Shown: in pieces, positions 26,209 through 34,099 of the stretch | Layout: every line of letters begins with the position of its first letter | How positions within the stretch are numbered: the first letter of the stretch is position 1 | The notes under the pieces: model-generated | What the model saw: the letters and a program-made list of their open reading frames with translations, nothing else | Told to the model about the DNA's origin: nothing | Database searches by the model: none | Translations under genes and position numbers: made by a program | Source: Nocardioides speluncae | Lineage (GTDB): Bacteria > Actinomycetota > Actinomycetes > Propionibacteriales > Nocardioidaceae | DNA: 64,000 nucleotides | Assembly (NCBI RefSeq): GCF_003121585.1 | Contig: NZ_QEOO01000037.1 | Span: 124,001-188,000, forward strand | Direction: 5' to 3'

Positions 26209-26715
26209 TCACGCCTCGACCGGGACAAGCTCTGCAGCCGTGCGGACGCCGGCCCATCGGCGTACCTCGTCGGGCAGGTCCAGATGCTCGATTGGTGCGG
26301 CGTTCGCGAAGTCGCCCCAGTTGGCCTGGGGCAGCATCCACATCACCTCGAACTCGTTGCCGTCGGGGTCGCGTCCGTAGATGCTCTTGGTGGCGCCGTG
26401 GCTGGACTTGCCGGTGTAGGCGTCGAGGTTTGCCAGGGTGAGCTGGGCCTGTTCGAGTTCCTCGATGGTGTCGACCTGCCACGCGAGGTGGTAGAGCCCG
26501 AGGGAGCCGCGGGGGCGTGGCGTCTGTGCGCCGACCCCGAACAGCCCGAGGTCGTGGTGGTTCCCGGACCTGGGAAGGCGCAGGAACGCCGCGTTGGCGC
26601 GGGGCTCGCGCGCCATGACCGACATGTCGAAGGCCTGCTGGTAGAACGCGATGCTGCGCTCCAGGTCGGCCACGAACAGCACGGCGTGGTTGAGGCGGAC
26701 GGCGTTGACGGTCAT
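26209..26715 (-). CDS. VOC family (extradiol-dioxygenase-like) protein
   Basis: A 168-residue single-domain vicinal oxygen chelate protein: LNHAVLFVADLERSIAFYQQAF, GLYHLAWQVDTIEELEQAQ and IYGRDPDGNEFEVMWM provide the usual His/His/Glu metal triad. Such short VOC proteins include dioxygenases, glyoxalases and resistance proteins, so the reaction is open. It lies 49 bases after the reductase-like gene on the same strand and is probably co-transcribed with it under the MarR operators. Confidence 0.85.
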   Translation of the reverse strand: MTVNAVRLNHAVLFVADLERSIAFYQQAFDMSVMAREPRANAAFLRLPRSGNHHDLGLFGVGAQTPRPRGSLGLYHLAWQVDTIEELEQAQLTLANLDAYTGKSSHGATKSIYGRDPDGNEFEVMWMLPQANWGDFANAAPIEHLDLPDEVRRWAGVRTAAELVPVEA

Positions 26716-26764
26716 GGTGCGCTCCTTCTCTCGGGGTCAGATCTGGTGGTCGGGCTGGGTGGAC

Positions 26765-27340
26765 TCAGGCGGCGACGCCGAAGCCGCCGGTCCACGAGAC
26801 CTTCTCGTTGACGGCGAGGGTGAGCTGCAGGAATCCGAGAGCCTCTACTTCGCGGGCCCGCTTCAGCGACCCGGCGTCGATCGCGTTGAGGCCACCGGAG
26901 GTGACGATGCCCGCCAGGATGGACTTGGCGTCGGCGTCGTCGCCGGCGATCAGCACGGTGGTGGTGAGCGGGCCGGCCGTGCCGGAGGCCAGCGTGGCGG
27001 CGAAGGTGGTGTTGAACGCCTTGAGCACCCGCGACTGCGGCAGGGCGGTGGCGATCTCGGCCGCCGCGGAGCTGTCGGCGGGAACGACCAGGGAGTCGAA
27101 GGTCTCGAAGTTCAGCGGGTTGGTGATGTCGACGACGATCTTGCCGGCGAGGCTCTCACCGCGCTGGGCGACGATGTCGCTGACCGCGGGGTAGGGAACC
27201 GCGAGGACGACGATGTCGCCGCTGACCGGGGTGTCGGCGTCGTCCTCGCCGAGCAGCTGAACGGTGTGGCCGCCCTTGCCGGCGACCGCGGCGATGGCCT
27301 GGCCCATGTTGCCGGTGCCGAGGATGGAGAGGTGTGCCAT
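26765..27340 (-). CDS. NADPH-dependent F420 reductase-like protein
   Basis: A 191-residue Rossmann protein: MAHLSILGTGNMGQAIAAVAGKGGHTVQLLG, IVVLAVPYPAVSDIV, KIVVDITNPLNFETF, VLKAFNTTFAATLA and EALGFLQLTLAVNEKV, the NpdG/F420-NADP oxidoreductase pattern. AGGAG stands 6 bases before the ATG. It is divergent from the MarR gene, with two operator copies in between, so it is probably MarR-controlled. Whether it uses F420 or only NADPH is not certain. Confidence 0.85.
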   Translation of the reverse strand: MAHLSILGTGNMGQAIAAVAGKGGHTVQLLGEDDADTPVSGDIVVLAVPYPAVSDIVAQRGESLAGKIVVDITNPLNFETFDSLVVPADSSAAAEIATALPQSRVLKAFNTTFAATLASGTAGPLTTTVLIAGDDADAKSILAGIVTSGGLNAIDAGSLKRAREVEALGFLQLTLAVNEKVSWTGGFGVAA

Positions 27341-27375
27341 GAGGTGCTCCTGAGGTGTAGGCGAGTAAAGCTGAA

Positions 27376-27428
27376 TTAGTTGTTGCTTCAACTAACACTC
27401 TACACGATTTAGTTGTTCCGTCAACTAA
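27376..27428. promoter_or_regulatory. Twin MarR-type operators
   Basis: TTAGTTG-N6-CAACTAA occurs twice, at 27376-27395 and 27409-27428. Each is a perfect 7-bp inverted repeat with a 6-base spacer, and the copies are 33 bp apart (about three helix turns). They fill the space between the divergent F420-reductase-like and MarR genes, so both promoters should be repressed together. Confidence 0.8.
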
Positions 27429-27445
27429 GCGAGTAGGCTGTGGGT

Positions 27446-27952
27446 ATGGAGACCCAATGGTTGACCGAGGACGAGAGGGCGGCGTGGCTCCGGCTGGTAG
27501 CGGTCGTCGAGCTCCTCCCGGGGGTGCTGGACTCCCAACTGCGGGCCGACGCGAGACTGACGCACTTCGAGTACTTCGTTCTCGCGATGCTCTCGGAGGC
27601 GCCGGAGCGGACCCTCCGGATGGCCGTGCTGGCGCAGCGCACGAACGCCACGCTGCCGCGGCTCTCCCACGTGGTACGCCGGCTTGAGGGCCGTGGCCTG
27701 GTGGAGCGCTTTCCCTGCCCCGAGGACGGTCGAGCCACGAATGCCCGGCTCGCCGCTGCCGGTTGGGATGCCGTCGTCGCGGCCGCTCCCGGGCACGTCG
27801 ATGCCGTGCGCAGCCACGTCCTCGAGCCGCTCACGCCCGCACAGGTCAAGCAACTGCGCGGCATCGGTGATGCCCTGCTGACACGCCTCGACCCGGACGG
27901 GCGCCTGAGCGGGCTGTACGACCCCGACCGGGCACATGAGAACCCCTCCTGA
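27446..27952 (+). CDS. MarR-family transcriptional regulator
   Basis: A 168-residue MarR protein with the winged helix at about residues 35-100 (LTHFEYFVLAMLSEAPERTLRMAVLAQRTNATLPRLSHVVRRLEGRGLVERFPCPEDGRATNARLAAAG). ATG 27446 or GTG 27440 may start it. It stands beside two matching palindromes and probably represses itself and the divergent F420-reductase-like and VOC genes in response to a small phenolic or oxidant (the usual kind of MarR signal; inference). Confidence 0.9.
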   Translation: METQWLTEDERAAWLRLVAVVELLPGVLDSQLRADARLTHFEYFVLAMLSEAPERTLRMAVLAQRTNATLPRLSHVVRRLEGRGLVERFPCPEDGRATNARLAAAGWDAVVAAAPGHVDAVRSHVLEPLTPAQVKQLRGIGDALLTRLDPDGRLSGLYDPDRAHENPS

Positions 27953-28186
27953 GACGGACGTCGCCGCTGCTCTCGAGCTGGGTGACCGTGCCGTGGGCGC
28001 TGTCGTGGGCGGACGGACTCGTCAACGTGCTGGGCCCCGACGTGACCGCGCGTACGGCGCGCGCCGCGGTCGAGGGTACGAGGAACTGGTCCGCCGCTGC
28101 GCCGCCGGGCGGCTCATCGATTGGGTGGTCGGAACACTTCCATGTGCAGAGACGCCAGGGAGGGCCTGGGTCTTCTAGCGTGCAGG

Positions 28187-28273
28187 ATGACATCTCGTGA
28201 CGTGCTGGCCCCCGCGAGGTCCCTTACCCTGCGCAACCGCGTCAAAAAGGCGGCGACCTACGAGGGACTGAGC
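28187..28273 (+). pseudogene. N-terminal relic of an NADH:flavin oxidoreductase (old yellow enzyme family)
   Basis: Twenty-nine residues from ATG 28187, including LAPARSLTLRNRVKKAATYEGLS, match the start of NADH:flavin oxidoreductase/NADH oxidase proteins (L.P.TLRNR..KAA..EG.S). After this the frame turns to unrelated sequence. The rest of the gene is missing. The match is short, so confidence is moderate. Confidence 0.5.
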
Positions 28274-28299
28274 CGGTCATGGTTGCCTCCACGCCTTGT

Positions 28300-28319
28300 A
28301 GTTAGGACTCCTCCTAACT
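28300..28319. promoter_or_regulatory. Orphan 20-bp operator-like palindrome
   Basis: AGTTAGGA-CTCC-TCCTAACT is a perfect inverted repeat with 8-bp arms, of the MarR/HxlR/TetR operator type. It stands in the debris region just after the oxidoreductase relic, with no intact gene next to it. Confidence 0.5.
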
Positions 28320-28826
28320 GCATGCTAGGCGTGACCGCGGAGTTGAGGGAAGGGTGCCCTTCGTCGTAGGCCCGGCTCTGCGTGGGGGTTGAAAAGCCAC
28401 GACGCAATCGACGAACCCCAGTTGAGACGGTCGCGGCGTAGGAACTGCAGCTGGCACTTGGGCCGCGCCGATGGGAGAAGCGCGCCTTCTCGCGGCAACT
28501 GCGTAAGGGCCGGCCCAAGCCGCGCGCTCCGATAGATCCTGGTCTAGCACCGTCTCTTGGTAACGGCAACTATCGTTGAATCGTCCACCGCCTCGTGCAA
28601 GCCGACCACAAACCTTCCGGAGGGTTGTGGCACCAAAGGTCTGGCACCGCAGCCGCCCGGCTAGAGCTCGCGGACTACGACCGCTTCGTCCAAGACCGCA
28701 AGCCCGCTCGCTGAGTCGGAGCGGTGAGGACCGTCGCGACGTAAGCGGCATCCTCGACGACGATGTCGGGGTCAAACATGCACCAGATGCGGTGGCCGGG
28801 TGAGTGATCACCGCGTAGGTACGGTC
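28320..28826. other. Gene-poor debris region
   Basis: About 500 bases without a credible intact gene. On the minus strand near 28690-28800 a segment reads IWCMFDPDIVVEDAAYVATVLTAP and, one frame off, YRAITDRTYAVITHPAT, which may be the end of a decayed gene of unknown kind. No transposase signature or terminal inverted repeat was found. Confidence 0.4.
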
Positions 28827-28843
28827 GGTAATGGCCCGGTAAC
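28827..28843 (+). promoter_or_regulatory. 17-bp box A with 11-bp-spaced repeats, upstream of the LuxR/S8 operon
   Basis: GGTAATGGCCCGGTAAC contains GTAAT and GTAAC starting 11 bases apart. Near-identical boxes lie upstream of the two other S8 operons (43327-43343 and 51127-51143, both on the minus strand, each pointing to its gene). Direct repeats one helix turn apart are typical of SARP/OmpR-type binding sites, and a SARP-type regulator is encoded at 34100. This copy is 190 bp from the first start codon, farther than the other two. Confidence 0.6.
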
Positions 28844-29033
28844 GGCGCGCTCCTAGGGTCGCCAGCGTGTCACGGGTTGACGAGCCTGGCCGGTTAGATG
28901 GCCTGCGTGCGGCCCCGGATGTCCGGGCGCCGGTGCAAGTGAGCCAGCACAGGCGTGCCGTCGCCCGCCCCCCGGTCACGCTGGCCAGACCTCGCCCGCG
29001 GGCCCCGAGTCGGCCCGACGGACTGGCGCGCCC

Positions 29034-30209
29034 GTGACCGGGCGTGCCGGCCAGCGCGAAGCTGGCCCCGCACACGGGGTCGGGTCACTCCAGGCTCTCG
29101 GCCTGAGCGCCGAGGAAAGTCAGGTGTACGTCGCGATCGCGGCGCACCGGCGGCTGCGCCGCCTCCCGCTGACGGAGCTGGTCGGCCTCAGCGGGCCACG
29201 GATCGACGCGGCGGTGCGCGGACTGGTCCAGCGCGGGTTGCTCTCGATCGAGAACGACAGCCTGGTCGCGGCGCCGCCGTACCTCGCCGGCGAGGGGCTT
29301 TTGATGCGCCGGATGGACGAGCTGCACGAGGCGCGGGTGCTCCTGGAGGAGCTCACCGATCTCTACCGCACGGCCTCCGGGGAGCACACCTCGGACGAGT
29401 TGGTCGAGCTGTTGCCGGGCCACGTCGTCGCGCAGCGCCTGGCACAGATCCAGAGCCGGGCCCGGACCGAGGTGATGATGGTCGACGCGCCGCCGTACAT
29501 CGGAGCCCTGCCGACCAACTACATGCAGCTCGAACAGCTCGCCACGCACATCACGTACCGCACGGTGTACGACCGGCGAGGTCTCGAGATGGCCGGTGGC
29601 TTCGAGCGAGCCCGCCACTACGTGGCTGCGGGCGAACAGGCCCGGGTGCTCGACCGGGCTCCGGTGAAGATGGTGATCGTGGATCGGGAGTACGCCCTGA
29701 TCCCGCAGCAGCGGGACCTCCCCGCCACGGAGGGTGGCTCGTTCCTGATCTACCGATCGCCGCTGCTGGACACGCTCGTGTCGTACTTCGAGATGTTGTG
29801 GATGTGCGGCCTGCCGCTGGATCTCGATGGCCGTGGGGCTAGCCCCGCCGACCTGTCGGCTGAGGAGAACCAGTTGCTCACCCTGCTTCTGGCCGGCTTC
29901 ACCGACGACGCGATCTGCCGTCAGCTCGGCGTGGCCAGGCGCACCGTCGTACGGCGGGTGCGGGCGCTGATGGACCGCGCCGGAGCCGCCACCCGAATGC
30001 AGCTGGGCTGGCAGGCCGCGCAGCTCGGCTGGGTGACGGCGCCCTGGCTGACCGGCGGGCTGCTCCGAAAGGACATTCCGACAGCAGCCACGGGAACTGG
30101 TGACGCACCTGCGCCAATGGCGCGGGCCGGTCAGGCCAACCCATTGAGCACGAGCCGACCGCCGGGCAACCATCACCGAGACATCAACCGCTCCCAGGAG
30201 GAACGATGA
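29034..30209 (+). CDS. TrmB-like / LuxR-type helix-turn-helix regulator
   Basis: A 391-residue regulator from GTG 29034. A TrmB-like winged helix opens it (residues 20-75, LQALGLSAEESQVYVAIAAHRR...LTELVGLSGPRIDAAVRGLVQRGLL). A phospholipase-D-like sensor region follows, and a LuxR-type helix-turn-helix is near residues 285-340 (LSAEENQLLTLLLAGFTDDAICRQLGVARRTVVRRVRALMDRAG). Proteins of this layout are common next to secreted peptidase genes in actinobacteria. Its stop overlaps the start of the S8 peptidase gene (ATGA), so the pair is translationally coupled. Confidence 0.88.
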   Translation: MTGRAGQREAGPAHGVGSLQALGLSAEESQVYVAIAAHRRLRRLPLTELVGLSGPRIDAAVRGLVQRGLLSIENDSLVAAPPYLAGEGLLMRRMDELHEARVLLEELTDLYRTASGEHTSDELVELLPGHVVAQRLAQIQSRARTEVMMVDAPPYIGALPTNYMQLEQLATHITYRTVYDRRGLEMAGGFERARHYVAAGEQARVLDRAPVKMVIVDREYALIPQQRDLPATEGGSFLIYRSPLLDTLVSYFEMLWMCGLPLDLDGRGASPADLSAEENQLLTLLLAGFTDDAICRQLGVARRTVVRRVRALMDRAGAATRMQLGWQAAQLGWVTAPWLTGGLLRKDIPTAATGTGDAPAPMARAGQANPLSTSRPPGNHHRDINRSQEER

Positions 30210-33200
30210 CACCCCCCACCCGAGGTCGGCCGGCACAGATCGCCGTCGCCGCCCTTGTTCTCGCCACCGCCGCGACCACCGTCGCGCTCACCACACCAGT
30301 TGGCGCACAGGCCGGCGAACAGGACGGCGTACAGCAACGATCGTCCCAGGCGGACGCGTTCGGAAACCCCGCCAGCGTCAAGGCCACGACCGTCACCCTC
30401 ATCACAGGTGACACCGTCACCGTGGCCCGCCACGGCGACCAGGTTTCGATCACTTCCGACCCGACGGCCGGAACCGCCACGTTCCACACCGAGACCACCC
30501 CGGCCGGTCATGTCTACGTCTACCCTGACAGCGCCCTCGAGGGAGTGGCCTCGGGACTCCTCGACGCCGAGCTGTTCAACATCACGGCACTGACCGAGAG
30601 CGGGTACGACGACGCGTCGCGCACCGCCCTGCCGGTGATCGTGGAGTTCTCGGGGCAGCCGCGTGCGAGCACCCTGGCTCCCCGCGCGGAGGGCCTGCCG
30701 GCAACCCCGGCCGAGGCGCTCCCGCTTCCTGCAGTCGACGGCGCCGGCGTCGAGGTGACCAAGTCCGGCGCCGAGGCGTTCTTCGACGCGCTGCCCGCGG
30801 ACGGAGCGGCAGCCCCGTCGGCGCGTGGTGTGGACAAGGTCTGGCTGGACACCAAGGTCGAGTTCGCGCTGGAGCAGAGTGTTCCGCAGATCGGCGCGCC
30901 CGACGCCTGGGCCGCGGGGTACGACGGCAGCGGCGTGAAGGTGGCCGTGCTCGACACCGGCGTCGACAGCAACCACCCGGACCTGGCCGGCCGGATCAGC
31001 GCGACCAGCAGCTTCGTGCCGGACCAGGGGGTCGCGGACGGCAACGGCCACGGCACCCATGTGGCGGCGACCGTCGGCGGAACCGGAGCCGGCTCGGCTG
31101 GCGCCCGCAAGGGAGTCGCCCCCGGCGCCGACCTGATCGTGGGCAAGGTTCTCGACAATGCCGGGTCTGGCCAGGCCTCGTGGGTCATCTCCGGCATGGA
31201 GTGGGCGGCCGCTCAGAAGGCCGACGTGATCAGCATGAGCCTCGGCGGCCGGGCCACCGCCGCGGAGGACGTCTTCACCCAGGCGGTCGACTCGCTCACT
31301 GCAGAGCACGGCTCGCTGTTCGTCATCGCGGCCGGCAATGGCGGACCTACAGAGCGGACGATCGGCAGCCCCGGGATTGCGGCCAGTGCGCTGACCGTCG
31401 GCGCCGTCGACAAGAGCGAGCGCCTGGCCGGCTTCTCGAGCCGGGGACCCAGCATTCGTGAGGAAGGCGTGAAGCCGGAGATCACCGCGCCAGGCGCCGC
31501 CATCGTTGCTGCCCGCGCCGCCGGCACCTCCCTTGGCACGCCGGTTGACGACCTGTACACCTCGTTGAACGGGACCTCGATGGCCACCCCGCACGTCGCG
31601 GGCGCCGCGGCGGTCTTGGCTCAGCAGCACCCGGAGATGACGCCTGCACAGCTCAAGGACGCGCTGGTGAGCACTGCCAGGACGGCGCCAGAACTCAGTG
31701 TGTTCCAGCAGGGTGCGGGCCGGGTGGACCTGACCAACGCCACGGCCAGCCAGGTCTTCGCGACCGGCGTCGCCGACTTCGGACGCGCCGGCGGCGAGGA
31801 CGGCACCTCCGTCGAGCAACGGACGGTCACCTACCGCAACCTGGGCACCCAGCCCGTGGCCCTCGCGCTCGACCTGAACCTGGACCGCGACCAGACGCCA
31901 GCCGAGGGCGAGGTGACCCTCTCGTCCGACACCGTCACCGTTCCGGCCGGCGGCACCGCCGACGTGACCATTGACGTGGCGCCGACGGGCGAGTTCGGTC
32001 GGTTCAACGGCCAGCTGACAGCTACCGCCGAGGGCGTGCACCTCACGACAGCCGTGTCCTACGTGCGCAAGGCCCCCGAGGTCGACCTGACGATAAATCT
32101 CGTCGACAGGTACGGCAAGAACCCCGCCCTGAGCTCGGTCCAGGTGATGGACGTGGTGACCGACGCGGTCGTGTGGCGGTCGCAGACGCAGGTCGGGGCA
32201 GGTGTGCTCAAGACCAGCGTGCCCAAGGGTCGCTACTCGATCCAGGCTCGGGTGCGCTCGGACGACCCCAGGACCCACACGGCCTTGGCCTCGGACTACT
32301 TCGCGATGCCCGAGGTGGACATCACCGGCGCCAGCACCGTCACGGTCGACGCCCGCAACGCAGTCGACGTGAAGACGCCCGTCCGAGGTGAGCGGCGGAG
32401 CTTTGAGAACTCGTGGTTCTCCTCGGGCATGACCCGGATCCGCGACGACGGCAAGCAGGCGGGCATGGGCGTGTTCGGGCTCATCGGGCACGACGACTCT
32501 GTCACCGGGGTCATCCCCTCCGACAAGGTCACCGAGAACGGTGAGCTTCGGATGTGGCACGACGTCGGCTTCCGTGACCCCCTGATGACGGCCGCCATCG
32601 CCGGACAAGATGGCTCGCCGCTCGACATCAGCCTTCCGTCCTACGGCGTACGACGCAACGCCGACCTCTCGTTGTCTGCCGTGGACGCCGGCGCCGGACT
32701 GGCGGAGGACTTTGCCAAGGTCGACGTCACCGGAAAGCTCGCGGTGATCCGGATCGGCGACTCCAACCAGGACGCCGAGGTGCTCCGGGCGACCGAGGCC
32801 GGCGCGGCCGCAGTGATGTTCGTCCGCCCCGACGCGGGACCGGTGTACGTGTTCCACCACCAGGGTCGGACCATTCCGGTGGCGGCGGCGTCACATGAGT
32901 CGAGCCGGCAACTGCTCGACCGGATGTCCAGCGGCCGGGTGACCGTCGACCTCAAGTTGCGCAAGGAGAGCCGTTTCACCTACCTGGTCCCCGCCGAGTT
33001 CGAGGGCGCGCTGCCTCAGGACCCGACGTACGCGACCGAGAAGTCGGAGTACGGCGCCGCCTCTAACGTCTACTACAGCGAGGGTGGCGACCGGGTCAGC
33101 TATGAGAACACTCATTCGTGGCACGACTGGCAGCCGACCTCCTTCCGGACCGCGGCGTACCTGAACAGCCCGTCGCGGCGAACTGACTACATGCTGGCCG

Positions 33201-34012
33201 ACGGCATGCGGTACCAGCAGCAGGTCTACTCCGGGTTGCCCGGCACCCGGATGGTGCAGCCGGTCACCAGCTTCGAGGCGGGCGAGACCCGCAGGGGCGA
33301 GTGGTTCCGGGCGCCCCTGCATCCCACGGCTAACGGGAGCAACCCCTGCGCGTTCTGCCGCACCGACACGGCGATCTCGTTCGGTGTCGCGGCCTACGGC
33401 GACTCCGATCCCGCTCACTGGGGTGTCGGCGGCACGGCGGGCGCGCGGGCGCGCTACTTCCGAGATGGGCAGCAGGTGCCGAACCTGGCCGCGATGCCGG
33501 TCCCGGGGCCGGCGACGTACCGGGTGGAGTACGACGAGCCTCGGGCCAGCGACTCTGGCTCGGTGCTCGCCCCGATGGTCACCACCGCATGGACCTTCAA
33601 GTCGAGTGCGCCCACGGGTGACCCGCTGGAAACCTGCGAGATCCCGTTCCCGGACGCCGAGGTCTGCGGGGCACTGCCGGTGCTGCTGGTGGGCTATGAC
33701 CTGCCGCTGGACCTGCGCAACCGGGCCAAGGCCGACGACGACTTCGAGTTCGTCGTCAGGGTAGGCAGGCAGCCGGGCCTGGCTGACGCAGCCCGGGTGG
33801 CCGGCGCCACAGTCGAGGTCTCCTACGACGACGGCGTCACGTGGGATGCGGCCGCGGACCCCGACCTCGACCGCCACGGCAACATGCGTGTGGAGGTCGA
33901 GCACCCCGACCTGGAGGACACCAACGGGTTCGTGTCACTTCGAGTCAAGGCGTGGGACGCCGACGGCAACCGCACGGAGCAGACGATCACCAGGGCTTAC
34001 GGCCTGAAGTGA
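30206..34012 (+). CDS. Secreted S8 family subtilisin-like serine peptidase 1
   Basis: A 1268-residue secreted protease with an N-terminal signal peptide (hydrophobic core about residues 11-30, ending near AQA). The peptidase domain runs from about 240 to 520, with catalytic Asp250 (KVAVLDTG), His282 (GHGTHVA), oxyanion Asn378 (AAGNGG) and Ser458 ([12 protein letters not shown]). Beta-sandwich regions follow, then a protease-associated segment (VIRIGDSNQDAEVLRATEAGAAAVMFVRP) and a long C-terminal part. AGGAGG precedes the ATG. It is coupled to the LuxR-type gene upstream and ends at a very strong terminator. Probable role: extracellular protein breakdown. Confidence 0.95.
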   Translation: MTPPTRGRPAQIAVAALVLATAATTVALTTPVGAQAGEQDGVQQRSSQADAFGNPASVKATTVTLITGDTVTVARHGDQVSITSDPTAGTATFHTETTPAGHVYVYPDSALEGVASGLLDAELFNITALTESGYDDASRTALPVIVEFSGQPRASTLAPRAEGLPATPAEALPLPAVDGAGVEVTKSGAEAFFDALPADGAAAPSARGVDKVWLDTKVEFALEQSVPQIGAPDAWAAGYDGSGVKVAVLDTGVDSNHPDLAGRISATSSFVPDQGVADGNGHGTHVAATVGGTGAGSAGARKGVAPGADLIVGKVLDNAGSGQASWVISGMEWAAAQKADVISMSLGGRATAAEDVFTQAVDSLTAEHGSLFVIAAGNGGPTERTIGSPGIAASALTVGAVDKSERLAGFSSRGPSIREEGVKPEITAPGAAIVAARAAGTSLGTPVDDLYTSLNGTSMATPHVAGAAAVLAQQHPEMTPAQLKDALVSTARTAPELSVFQQGAGRVDLTNATASQVFATGVADFGRAGGEDGTSVEQRTVTYRNLGTQPVALALDLNLDRDQTPAEGEVTLSSDTVTVPAGGTADVTIDVAPTGEFGRFNGQLTATAEGVHLTTAVSYVRKAPEVDLTINLVDRYGKNPALSSVQVMDVVTDAVVWRSQTQVGAGVLKTSVPKGRYSIQARVRSDDPRTHTALASDYFAMPEVDITGASTVTVDARNAVDVKTPVRGERRSFENSWFSSGMTRIRDDGKQAGMGVFGLIGHDDSVTGVIPSDKVTENGELRMWHDVGFRDPLMTAAIAGQDGSPLDISLPSYGVRRNADLSLSAVDAGAGLAEDFAKVDVTGKLAVIRIGDSNQDAEVLRATEAGAAAVMFVRPDAGPVYVFHHQGRTIPVAAASHESSRQLLDRMSSGRVTVDLKLRKESRFTYLVPAEFEGALPQDPTYATEKSEYGAASNVYYSEGGDRVSYENTHSWHDWQPTSFRTAAYLNSPSRRTDYMLADGMRYQQQVYSGLPGTRMVQPVTSFEAGETRRGEWFRAPLHPTANGSNPCAFCRTDTAISFGVAAYGDSDPAHWGVGGTAGARARYFRDGQQVPNLAAMPVPGPATYRVEYDEPRASDSGSVLAPMVTTAWTFKSSAPTGDPLETCEIPFPDAEVCGALPVLLVGYDLPLDLRNRAKADDDFEFVVRVGRQPGLADAARVAGATVEVSYDDGVTWDAAADPDLDRHGNMRVEVEHPDLEDTNGFVSLRVKAWDADGNRTEQTITRAYGLK

Positions 34013-34026
34013 CCTGATGCTTCGCC

Positions 34027-34062
34027 CGTCCCGGGCCGTGCTGATCCGCACGGCCCGGGACG
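34027..34062 (+). terminator. Very strong hairpin terminator after S8 peptidase 1
   Basis: CGTCCCGGGCCGTGC (34027-34041) pairs perfectly with GCACGGCCCGGGACG (34048-34062): a 15-bp stem with the 6-base loop TGATCC, 14 bases after the stop codon. No T tract follows, as is usual in GC-rich actinobacteria. Confidence 0.85.
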
Positions 34063-34099
34063 CGCCGTCTCCCACTTCGGTACTAGAGTGCGGCGAACC

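Noticed and set aside
28320-29033. Possible insertion sequence or transfer RNA in the debris region
   Set aside because: No transposase motif, terminal inverted repeat, target duplication or cloverleaf could be found by eye.
30173-32860. An 895-codon open frame antisense to S8 peptidase 1
   Set aside because: Its product is a low-complexity mirror of the real gene (V, G, R, D rich) with no conserved motif.
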